A stretch of 64,000 nt of DNA, taken from positions 62,001-126,000 of the forward strand of contig JASANC010002764.1 of NCBI GenBank assembly GCA_030248135.1. The letters are read 5' to 3'. The notes below the pieces were generated by a model. That model was not told where the DNA came from. It saw nothing but the letters and a program-made list of their open reading frames with translations, and searched no databases. Each line of letters opens with the position of its first letter. Position 1 is the stretch's first letter. Source of the stretch: Theristus sp. LFF4_11 (lineage: Eukaryota; Nematoda; Chromadorea; Monhysterida; Xyalidae). This document shows, one piece after another, positions 1 to 12,600 of the stretch. The translations under genes were made by a program, and so were the position numbers.

Positions 1-3000
1 TGTTAACCAGTGTTTGAATTGTACAAATACCCGTTGCAGCACAATAATCCTGATAAACTAGTAAGTTTGTGTACGTCGACGTGCGAAGTGACCAAATTTC
101 CATGCGGACACCGGCGCCAATTTTGTATTTAATCGCAATGGACCGACATTCAAATGGTTTTAAGTTAATTATCGGCGTTCTCCAAATTGTTTCGTCGCCA
201 ACGTTATCTCTCACTTTTAAAACGCCAGGAGAAAAGTAGTATCCTGGAACCAAATCAACAAAATGATTCAGATATTATATTCATTATTACAGTAACGATT
301 TATTGTTTCAGTAATATACCTTAGTAGTATTTTTAAAATGCTTGCTATGGACAATTATAACTGAGTTATGACTTACGATACCATATAATTCTAATTGAAT
401 GTTAAGTGTTTTGGTCTTATGTTCTGCTTCTAAACATTTACAATAACATCAAAACTCGGTTTTTTATGTGAATAGCAAGCTTACCAAGCAATGGATCATA
501 AGCAAAATTATGACTGTTGTATTTGTCTTCCCAGTGAAGAACCCTCGGATACGGTGTATTTGTCCAGAGTTTAGGACTGGCGACGCCGCGTTGCCAATCG
601 TAAAAACCCTTCCAACCAGCGTTTGCTTGGGTACAGCAAATGAACTGGGTTTCGTTCACTAAATTCAAAACATGCAAAACCAATTATATCAGTTACAATC
701 AGAAATTAGTTGCTGCAGTTCTCTCGACTTTCCCATTCGAATCAGTGAATGCATTAATAATTAAATCAAAGTCAGTCAAATTTTGTATCACTGACCAGCG
801 CAATCAGCAGTAGAAACCGTAGAATTACAATCAGAAAATTGCAAACTCCGCCAGGACGAAAACGGCTGATAATAATCACGGTCATAATACACGGCAGATC
901 CACATAAAACAGGGCAAATACGTGATTCTGGGTAGTCGTACCATTGATCTGCAACATTGCAGATAGTAATAACAACAATGTTGGCGCTGTTAATGAGAAT
1001 AATAACATAATCAAACTCAGGGAAGAATAAGGTTTGCCGAATAACGTACGACTGTTAGAAATACATTCGTACTCAAGCACACTGTGTCGAGTTACTGCTG
1101 CAGGATTCAAACAAGTTGTATTTGAGTTAGGTATTTGGCCGTCGTTTACAGAGCAAGTTTTGATTCGATTAAAGGTGTCTGTTGCGCATGTCATTGTCGT
1201 AGCAGATGGAGTGACAAATGTGGCTGGCATGCATGGCTGTGGTGATAATTGCGTGTCAATGATTGTGTGCAATGTGCAGATACAGTTAATGTTATTGACA
1301 AACCAAAAGTTCAGCACTGGAAATGGCACCGCCAAGACAACTTGCAGGTTCTTGCATCTGAACGATAAATGAAATAACATTGACTGCGTGCGTTGCAGGG
1401 CAGGTGATTACGTGGTCGACAGTCGTTGGACCCGCGACGTTCAAACAAATATCACTTTTCTAAAAATTAACCCCAATGAAAATTTCAATTTTACAAATAA
1501 TTTCAATTGATGAAAATATACCTGTCGCCCAGTGACTCCCCTGACACCTCGTGTTTTGAATATGCGCAAATTGAGACAAGTTTCATTGGTATGTGACAAG
1601 GTGGCCCGCAAATATCGACCTTGGTATTGACCATGCGTCCAAGAATACGCTTTGCGTTGTCCGTGGTATCTAGTTCCGACTGCGTTGAAGATATACGAGC
1701 CTTTCTCTATGTCTGATTTAAGTGCAACCCAACTGATGTTATCGTTGCTTATCTCCAATGCAAATGGTCCAGAATTTCGTAGTGTCCAATTTGTGAAGCC
1801 AGCTAGACTATTGTGCGGTTCCACATAGCAATTTTCCACTTCCATGGAGTACATCTAAAAACATGTTATCGAAAACAAGTACACAAGTGTGTGTATAATT
1901 GCAATCGTTTTTGTGATTCACCTCCATCGGAAATCCAAAGTCGACAGTCCAACTTTTATCACTAGCACCAGCAACCGGAGACCATCCGTAACTTAAATAC
2001 TCACCCACTCTTTCAGGTTTATGTCCAGCACGCCATGAATTTGCTGTAGTTACCGATGGTCTGCAACAAACAGTGAAATTGTCGCATTGTGAAACTTCAG
2101 AATCTAAAGTGAAAGTGGAGTTTAATAAAGCTGTTTCATCAGAATCGATTTTTAAGCAAGTTATTAGTGCCTTGACTCTCACAAAAATAAAAAATTTAGT
2201 TTCTGAGTATGATTAGTTTCTTTCTGTATTCTTCCATCCAGTCTTTTTTTAGTTTTACTCTACTCTCTTTATGGTTTTGATTTGTCACAGAATTTACGTG
2301 ATCATTCGTAATTCACATTTATTTAAGTTGTTTATATAATGAACACGCGCGGACACTTTTATTTGCAAAATTAAATATTTTCTCCAAGAACATTTTTTGC
2401 AATACATGTAATTCAAGAATTACTCACATAACTACAGCGTCATTTGCATCTGACAAGCCAACCTCAGCGCCGACACGCACGCGTATTTCAGGTGCCAAGC
2501 AAGGTCGCCCAGTCCAATTAACAGCTTCGATACTCAAACATCTCCATTTTGCAGAATAAGAGGCAAAAGACACTGGTGGAGTTAGAGGATTCTGCAAATT
2601 CGAAATGTTATGTTTAGAAACAAATCAAGTGAACAAAGAGTGCAACATACTACAGGGTGCACAGAAATACCGAATTTCAAAAAATTTATTCAAGCGTCCG
2701 TTTTGAGGTATGCGATTGACTGTGAAACGTATACAAACTTCAACGTTGTTATAAAATCGTCTAACTGATCACAGTTTTTGATAAAACACAAAATAGATAA
2801 AACTTCGTTGTACCATTCTTTTATTTGTCAAATCAAGAAAAAAATTGATTGTAAAACATAAAAACGATGCCTGACGGGTTACTAAAGAAATTTTCATACC
2901 ACCGCTTATTTTGGTTCTTTCCAGAAATAAAACCTTTTTTCGCAAAATAATTTTTCTGTTTTTTATCACTAGTTCTGATTTTTAGAACGTGGGTTGACTG

Positions 3001-3660
3001 TAATATAAAACAGCCACAACACTATAAACTGTATGCGCATGCGACAACTTCTCTATCAAAAAATAGAATTTTTTACATTTTCACCTTTAAAAATGTTACA
3101 AAATTCAATAACCGCCCAAAAATATGTTCTGTTCAAAAATGTTTAAAATAGGAACACAGGTTCTTCTAAGCTTTCAAAGTTCAGTTTAATGTCTCAAACC
3201 AGACGCGAGACAGAGTAAACTTAATACCGGTAGTTTTTTTGGCAAACAATCTATCCAACACAAGAATCAAAAATAAAAATTTTCCATTCCCTACCTCATC
3301 GTGCGATATTAATGATGTAATATTGCACTGTTCCATTTGAATAGTTGGATGGTAATGCAAATTAAATGCATTAACTTTACAGGACACACCACTGCTATCT
3401 TCAATTTTAGGCAAGTCAATTGATAGCACCTAAAAAGTAGTCATTTAGTAACGTGGTAAACGTACTACCTGTCTAGGTTGGATATGTTTTGTGAAGAGAA
3501 AAGTTTAACTGACTTGCAATTGTCGGCCCAGGTCGTACACTACGTGAGTTCCAACATTTCCACTGCTTACATGGTAGTATGAAACTTGGTCAGGATTGGG
3601 CAGAGTGGAATCAAGTGGCTTCAGTGCATCAGGAACCAAAACAGACTCAGCGTGAATCAT
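1..3660 (-). other. two F5/8 type C (discoidin) domains and following exons
   Basis: The first discoidin-like domain is encoded between about 3660 and 2455: HVVYDLGRQL, then VLSIDLPKIED, and a last strand AKWRCLSIEAVNWTGRPC. The second spans about 2180-1450: YGWSPVAG, SWTVDFGFPMEV, FALEISNDNISWVAL and GRYLRATLSHTNETC. Both keep the W.VDFG or DLG core and the closing Cys of the family. Further in-frame exons appear at about 1440-780, 680-470 (GWKGFYDWQRGV) and 250-1, but no domain was recognised there. F5/8C domains usually bind membranes or glycans. Confidence 0.6.
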
Positions 3661-6600
3661 CCACCGCGATGCAAGTATTCCTGTGACAAAGAATACACTC
3701 TAGGTTTAGCAATGTTGTTACGAAACTCCATCGATTTGCAGTATCCGAAATATTTGTGGGAACTTGAAAAATAAAACCTGACACTATCAACTAGCCTGGT
3801 TTCATGCAGCATTCGCCTGCACCAGTACTCATGTTGATGACGTGACAAAACCAGAGTGGTTTTTCATTAAAATAAGATTCGGACACTTGGCAAGGATCTT
3901 CCACAGTTGTGTTTGTAATCACACAGGGGCCTTTGCTTTGCAGATATGGGCACGATGACGTTGCTAAAACATATTAATCTCTTATAAAATACTTCTACGC
4001 GTACAGCATATTATGCACCCTGCAAAATTTCAGAGCATAAAATTCGAACGTTTAGGCATTATTGGATCGGAACACTTGCGTCGACAAACTCCGTATAAAG
4101 CTGTGATACACGCCAAATCGTTAAAAAAAGCGTTTATTGGCGCTTCCAGACTTCCGTTTCGTTTGGTGTTTGTTAATGCAAGACAGTGCTGTATCTCGTC
4201 CGTGTTGCTCAACGACCAAAACGTCCCACTGTATCAGAACGAATGTAGCATATATGCACAAACGTGTTGACATGCTAAGCTAAACTTACGCATAAGCATT
4301 CAATTTGAAGCCGTCTGAATTCCGCCAAACCCCCTCAGTCACAGAATCAGTGGCATCAACCCAAACTGCACCACTGGCTATTGTGTCAAATGTCACATTC
4401 AATGCGTTTAGCCAGTCTGAAGATAGGCCCAAATTTTATTGAAGACAACATAAGTTATTTACTGTGGTTGTGTCACCTGATATAACGTTAATCTCAGTTT
4501 TATTAATGTATGTTGGCAACAGCTCAGCACCCCACGAGTTGCATTCGTTTACCGACTCATCCCAACGCATTTTGGTCGTGGTTAATCGATAACAGTTGTC
4601 TTGAAACACATTTGTCCAATTCTGTCTACCAACTGAAAATGAAAAACACAAAAAACAAGTCAATCTTTGAAAAGTCCGAACAAAAAATGTGAGCAACGTA
4701 CAATACAGAGTAATCAGAAAAAACGTCAATTTTTAAAACGCTTCGATCTCGTGAGTGCATTATTGTCTGATGCTAAAATTTGCACCACTTATAATTATTG
4801 GGTTGCCATTTGTTGTGTAAAAATTTCAGCTAAAAATATTAGTTCGGTTGAACACAACGGTACTTTCATTCAAATTTTTTTCACTGTTTTTCACATTTTA
4901 AATCATAGGGGTACACGTCATCAGCATCATTCAAGTTTTCTTATGGCAGTATTACATCGTGTTTTGTTTCACATTTATCTGCTCCATAATTGTCTTGTTT
5001 TAGTCGCTTAAACTGTTCAATGTGTCCACCGTTGAGCAGATCAACAGTGACCCGCCACACCGCATCGCAAAGTTCTGCAAGGATCCAGACATCGCATGCA
5101 AGTGGTCATGGTAAACAAAGGTGGACACATTGAACAGTTTAAGCGACTAGAACAGGACAATTATGGCGCAGATAACAATGAAACAGAAGAAGATGTGATA
5201 CTGCCAGAAGAAAATTTGAATGATGATAATGAGGTGTACCCTTATGTTTGAGAATGTGAAAACAGTGAAAATAAAAAATTGTGGGTAAAAGTACCGTTGT
5301 GCCTAACAGAATGAACATTTTGGCCTGAAATTTTTACCCAACAAATGCAACCAAATGACTATAAGTGGTACAAATTTTAACTTCAGACATTAATGTAGTC
5401 GCGAGATTAAAGCATTTTGAAAATTGACGTTTGAAAATTGAAAATTCTGACACCCTGTACATTAGTGAAAATGTATAAATATTGTAGATGCATTAAAAAG
5501 TGCAAGAAAAAAACCTTACACTGATTTAACGGCACACATGAACGTTTGCAGATCACATTTGCTCTGTCTTGAACGAGCCACGTAGTTGCAGCACGCCAAT
5601 AACCGGTTGCTGTGTCAACCAATGCTTTTTGCCTCCAATATGGATAGCCCGATGATGGTTCACCTAAGTTTTTCAATCTTTTTGCCGTCTGCAAACTGTG
5701 AAACAAACGAAGCCAAAGCAAAGTTGGTTATGGTTTAAAACGATGATTTACCAGCAGCAAAATTTTCAAAATGTGCTTCAATATTAAATGGAGCAAGATC
5801 GTATCTTTTAAACGGTGAATACACGGTTGAGCGATACAGCCCGAGGAAATACGGATTTGTTTGACCAGCTATCGCTGTGTACCACGCTACAAAGTTTCAT
5901 TTCACTGTCTTGCAAACCAAACAAAAACGAATTAAATTAAGCAAATTAAATTAATTGATTGATTATTGTCAAAAATCAGTTTTATCAAATTTGACTGGTT
6001 TTAACTAAATTAAAATTTCTTTCGAACAAAAGTCGGACAAGATATGACTCAGTAACAATATCATAACATAACAATATCTTGAAACAATCATCTGATTAAA
6101 TGTTAAAAATTTCTTTTCTTGCATGCCATCACACAAGTTTTAAACAATGTATACTTACAGTTGACAACGGCGAATTCATTGCCAGAGTCAAACATAACTA
6201 ACTGAGAATCGACTTCGTCACAAACACTTTTCTGCGCGCCAAAACTTAACATTGTCTGAAAGTGGTTGTTCCTGGTTTTTTTCACAGTCGATTTAAGTAA
6301 AAACTTTGGTGAACTGGTAGATTACACAGAAGAAATTATCAAAATTCGCACCGAGTCAGCGTAAGCATAGCAGAAATCCAAAGAAATGTTGTACGGCAAC
6401 GACCAAGGAGAGTAGCACAAACATGTTGGTGCTGAAATTACCTCAATCTTTCAGCTTGCTTGCAAATATTTAAAGACAATATTACATACCTGGGCTAGTT
6501 TGGCATGTGTCACGACCAACAGAGCTATTAAACACAGGCAGCAGTGGCGGTGCACAAGAACAAACGCCGAATTGGCATGTTGACCCGTGAATGCAAAGTT

Positions 6601-9600
6601 GTCCATAGTTGCACTTGCTACCGATAAACGATGAACAATTGCCAACATCGACAGATGACCAGTTCCCTTTGAAGTTAAAAAACGACTGTTGCAACTGTGG
6701 AAGCCAGTATGCGAATCGTGCATTGTAACAATTGATTGTGTGTATCACCTGTGGGCAAACAGTGTCGCTGCATTTCTCCAATATCGCATGAAACATTAAC
6801 CGAGGTATTTTCCAAAACAACTGGCCATGTCGTATCATTCGAGCAAGCAACGGCTGTAACAAATCAATCAGGAATCACTTTTGAGGATCATTGAAAAACT
6901 GCTGAAAACAATATAATCTCACCACATTCATTGTATGTCAGCGATGCATTGAATATTGGGGTACTGCTGCCATTACACGTGCATACCTTAAACATATTTT
7001 TTTAAAAATACGGTGGAGGTAAAAATATGACATGACACCTGTCCGGCATTAACCGTAAATTGCAGTAAGCTGTCGTATTCAAAACAACCAAACCTTGAAC
7101 CAGACCTATCACTGAAATTTAACTTCAGGTAGACTTTAAAAACATTGCAATGCTCGGCAGGGCGGCAAATTCAAACCTTAAAATTTCAAACACTGAGTGT
7201 TTTTCATTTCTAAATTTTTGATTAAATTTTTACATATGGAATAAATTTAAACTAATCTGTACGACCAGTGTCTCCTACGCGCCTGTTTTAGTAGTTTTTT
7301 GGGGATCTCCTATATGTACGTAATTACGTTTTAAACATCAACATTGAAACTTGTTTCACGATTTTTTACCGATGAAATGCACGTAGATCCGCTCACACAG
7401 TACGAAGATGAAAACCAATTACTGAGACATGAATCACCAGGTTGCTGCCCACAGTTGCTGTAGTTGTATGGACCCCACACACCTTCAATAAAAAATGAGG
7501 TAGTGATATGAAAGAAAAAATGAATGGACAAGTGAAAAATAACAGACCAGCAGTCGAACAATTCCGCGAAACATTTCCAACTTCACAGTTCCACGTTTCA
7601 AATGCTGTTCCGCCGAGAGCTGTTGCAGGCCACATACCAGATGTTGGACAAGCTAAAAATGTTACAGGGTGTCCCCAAAAATATAACAAAAGTAAATGGC
7701 TCATAGGGCCGACTGGTTGCACGTGTAAAACCATTAAACTTTTAAAAACACTTATAAAACTAAGCTATACGTTTCTTTGTGTTTGTTTTTACCCCGAAAT
7801 TCCATTTTACAATGATCTTTCAGCAGGAATTCGTAAAAGCTAAAAAAATCACCAAAATTTAGTTTTTGACTCAGGATAAACATCTTTGTTTTCGTGACAC
7901 GCACTTTGAACACATGTTGGTAATGGAGTGAGCGACCAGGTGTTGTTCGAAGCACAGCTAACGTTGACGGAGGTTGACCCATTCAGCCAATAGCCATCAA
8001 TGCAACTGATCGTTGCGACGGCCGTCTGCTCAAACGCGCCTGCTTCGTCTGCTGACAAACTGTACGCTATTGTCATCAAGCCAGGCTGCTCGTTCACTAG
8101 AGGATCACAATGTTCTGAAAAAAGAATCATGCGGATGCGCGAGCGAGCGCAGCGAGCGGAGAGCGCATCACGCATAATATGAGCCGTTATACCCCAGCGC
8201 GCTTTTTTCAAATTTGCTCGCTGCCTCCAGCGAGCATAGTATAAGCCACAAACTTGGCTCTGTGCACACGAAACGAACACCCAAAGTTGTGTTCTGAGCC
8301 GCGAAAAAATTTTCATCGGACGACTTTTCATACGCTGTAGACACGAAAAACCTATTCTGAAAACAGTGTTACTTATTTTTCTTGGTATTTTTTTTTTCAG
8401 GTATGTAATCAACATGTGTTCGCCCTTTCAATTTTTACCTGCGACACTTTCACAGTCGAACAAAAATGTTTCCTGGGGTAATTTCAACCGTAGATTTTGC
8501 TCTTTGGGTTAATTTTTTTGCCCCGACCTTGTTTTTGGGTAAAAATTGGGTATTTTTAAAAGTTCGCAGGGTTTTCACCTGGTTTTAAGTGTTCGCTCTT
8601 TCAATTTTTAGCTGGGACACTTTCACAGTTGAACAAAAATGTTTCCTGGGGTAATTTCATCCGTATATTTTGAAAAATTAGTTTATTTTTTTGCCCGGGC
8701 ACTTTTTTGGGTAAAAATTGTGCATTTTTTTAAAGTTCGTTGCATTTTGACTGGATATCAGTTTTTCACTCTTACAAATTTTGTCTGAGCAACGAAAAAT
8801 AACAGGAAAAACGTCTAGTCCGTGGGAATTCAATGCGCTAATCACGGATTTTGGGTTAGTTTTCTTACGTGAGCAACTCTGGATGCTGAATCGTGACGAT
8901 TTCGGGCGAATCGGCCGTGGTAATTGGCGAAATCGGTCCAGAAACGAAAAAAAAGAAAAGGGTGTTTTCCAGGGTAATTCAATGCGCTGATCACGAATTT
9001 TGGGTTAGTTTTCTTACGTGAGCAACTCTAGATGCTGAATCGTGACGATTTCGGGCGAATCGGCCGTGGAAATTGGCGAAATCGGTCCAGAAACGAAAAA
9101 CAAGAAAAGGGTGTTTTCTAGGGTAATTCAATGCGCTGATCACGAATTTTGGGTTAGTATTTTTATGTGAGCAGCTCTAGATGTTGAATCGTGACGATTT
9201 CGGGCGAATCGGCCGTGGAAATTGGCGAAATCGGTCCAGAAACGAAAAACAAGAAAAGGGTATTTTCCAAGGTAATTCAATGCGCTGATCACGGATTTTG
9301 GGTTAGTTTTCTTACGTGAGCAACTCTAGATGCTGAATCGCGACGATTTCGGGCGAATCGGCCGTGGAAATTGGCGAAATCGGTCCATAAACGAAAAACA
9401 AGAAAGGGGTGTTTTCCAGGGTAATTCAATGCGCTGATCACGGATTTTGGGTTAGTTTTTTTATGTGAGCAACTCTAGATGCTGAATCGTGACGATTTCG
9501 GGCGAATCGGCCGTGGAAATCAGCGAAAACGGTCCAGAAACGAAAAACAAGAAAAGGGTGTTTTCCAGGGTAATTCAATGCGCTGATCACTGATTTTGGG

Positions 9601-12600
9601 TTAGTTTTCTTACGTGAGCAACTCTAGATGCTGAATCGCGACGATTTCGGGCGAATCGGCCGTGGAAATTGGCGAAATCGGTCCATAAACGAAAAACAAG
9701 AAAAGGGTATTTTCCAGGGTAATTCAATGCGCTGATCACGGATTTTGGGTTAATTTTTTATGTGAACAATTCTAGGTACTGAATCTTAACGATTTCAAGC
9801 GAATCGGCCGTGGAAAATGGCGAAATCGGACCAGAAATGAAAAACAAGAAAACTGTGTTTTCCATGGTAATTCAATGCGCTGATCACGGATTCTGGGTTA
9901 ATTTTTTTATGTGAGCAACTCTAGGTACTGAATCGTGACGATTTCGGGCGAATCGGCCGTGGAAATTGGCGAAATCGGTCCAGAAATGAAAAACAAAAAA
10001 CGGTGTTTTCCATGGTAATTCAATGCGCTGATCACGGATTCTGGGTTAGTTTTTATATGTGAGCAACTCTAGATACTGAATCGTGACGATTTCGGGCGAA
10101 TCGGCCGTGCAAATTGGCGAAATCGGTTCAGAAATGAAAAACAAAAAACGGTGTTTTCCATAGTAATTCAATGCGCTGATCACGGATTCTGGGTTAGTTT
10201 TCTTATGTGAGCAACTCTAGATACCGAATCGTGACGATTTCGGGCGAATCGGCCGTGGAAATCGGCGAAAACGGTCCAGAAATGAAAAACAAGAAAACGG
10301 TGTTTTCCATGGTAATTCATTGCGCCAATCACGTCTTTTGGGTCAGTTTTCTTGCGTGAGCAATTCTAGGTACTGAATCGTGACGATTTTGGGCGAATCG
10401 GCGGTAGAAATAGCATATGCGAAATCGGCCTAAAAAACAAAAAATGAAAAACCTGAGTCGAACTGTGATTTTGGTCCGACCTTCAGGGCTTATGTAAAAG
10501 TCAGAATATTATCTAAAAATGCGGGAGACGCATATAAAAGGAGGAATATGGCCTTGTGTAAGCAGTGAAAGACTTGGCTCGACAACGCTTTTCAAGTCTC
10601 TAATGTGGTACACACGGATACAAGTACATAAGAGTCATATTTTTGCGCCGCGTTTGTTTGTTTTTTTTTGAAGCACGCCCCCCACCGATTCCGGAAACCC
10701 GAAGGTACCAAACTCCGGTGGGATTGGGGAATGGACGGCTCACCATCCCGTGGAACCAATATCCTCGCCACGTGAGGGGGACAGCCTCTAAGCCCCGCTC
10801 TGTCTTGGGGGGCACCAGTGATCTTAGCCCGATTTCGGTTTCGGTGGCTTGCGGTCGCTATATCCCCGGAGGGCAGCGAATCCGAAACTTTCGTTTTCGT
10901 TTTCGTTTTGCTGAAAAGCGTAAAACTTTGAAGTTATTTTATAATTGTCCTCTTCGATTTAATCTAAAATCACGCCATGTGCGAAATTCTGTAAATTCTG
11001 TGCAAAAACAGAAAAATCAGAGATTGCAAAACATTGTTGCATGTAGCTTTTTCGTTGTTGTTAACGTACGCACCGCTGTGTACACACCAACACCAGTGAC
11101 AAAAAGGAGTTGTCTTCCATTGATTTTCACCTTTTTTACCGGTGTCAACTTCAACTAGTGTGGCAGGATAAACCGTCTGTCCCGTGAGTCATTGCCTTTG
11201 CCACAGGAGACCTTGCGTTCCGCAATGCTTCTGTGGTACAATTTGTCCTGGACAAACCAGTGTCAGCGAGCTAAAGTCTGATTGTTATTTTAGTAGTTTT
11301 AGTGGTCGCTAAATGCCCGAAATCCGCAAATGTGAAAGTTTCATTTGTCTACAATGCAAAGTACGAGGGTTGCCATGTGCAACCGAAATCATAAATAAAC
11401 GGCGCAAAAATATGGCTCTTATGTACTTGTATCCGTGTGTACCACATTAGAGACTTGAAAAGCGTTGTCGAGCCAAGTCTTTCACTGCTTACACAAGGCC
11501 ATATTCCTCCTTTTATATGCGTCTCCCGCATTTTTAGATATAAATCGTTATGGTTGCTGCAAAAAAAACCAGCAAATCTAAAAGCAACGCACCAAAGAAC
11601 TCGCAAACAAAACCATTGGAAGTGGTGTCGCAATCGATGTTATCGAATTTATTTGACGTAAGCAAGTCCTGTGCTGCGTACACGCAATCGCCACAGCTGC
11701 TACCACACGTTGGCGCAGCGATACCCGTCGGGTAGAATGAATCACCATTTGACGTCAAACCACCTGAGCCCGTTGTTTGCTTGAATGTGCCTGCCAAGCG
11801 TCGCAATCCTACAAAAAAAACAAAACTCAGCTCAACCTACTGTAGCTATCACTGCAAATCCTGCTGAACACATCGCAAGAATGAATACTACAGAGTATAA
11901 CCAACCAATCCAAACATCGGTTGTCGGCACTACTGGAGACCAAACGATGCCTTTCACATGCTGCCAGTATGCATCGTCCTGCAAGGTCACCAGACGTCCA
12001 CCAATGTTGTTGGTGCTGCCAGCAGTCGCGCATTGCCTGCAGACATTGTTTCCAATTGATGAATCAGCTTGCTTGATCAGGCGTTCCTAAGAACTCACGA
12101 GTAAGCGGCGTTCCAGGTCTGCGTGGACGAGATGTTGACGACACAGCGATTGTTGCCAGAATAGACAGCGGATGCAGGCTGGCCCATGCTCGCGCACACC
12201 GTATCCGTTACAGTACTCGTTGCTGAACGAAAACTAATCTTTTATTTTGGTCCCGCGTCTCAATGCGTGCGCAGTCTCATGCACGACGCGGGAATTCAAA
12301 ATTGGCAATAAGACCGGGTCACTTCGGCTATTCTGAATTGCCACATACAGATTGAAACTGGTGTCCTTCACGTCCACAACCGCATTGAGTCGCAGGTCCA
12401 TCAATAAATAATTACAACCAGCACCGATTCATGAAGCGCTCACCGGGCACCCACAATTCAAAGGTTAGACGCATAAATAAGTCCCCGATTCCAATCCAAC
12501 TACTGACTTACCGCCATGCCATACGATCGTAAAAACAATGGCGAAAGCGACCGTGTAACGCAGAACATTGACGGCTGTTGCAGCACTACTTCGCCACACC

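Noticed and set aside
8815..10440. Regularly spaced repeats resembling a CRISPR array
   Set aside because: The whole 149-bp unit is conserved, with no unique spacers, and the DNA is clearly eukaryotic; it is a satellite array.
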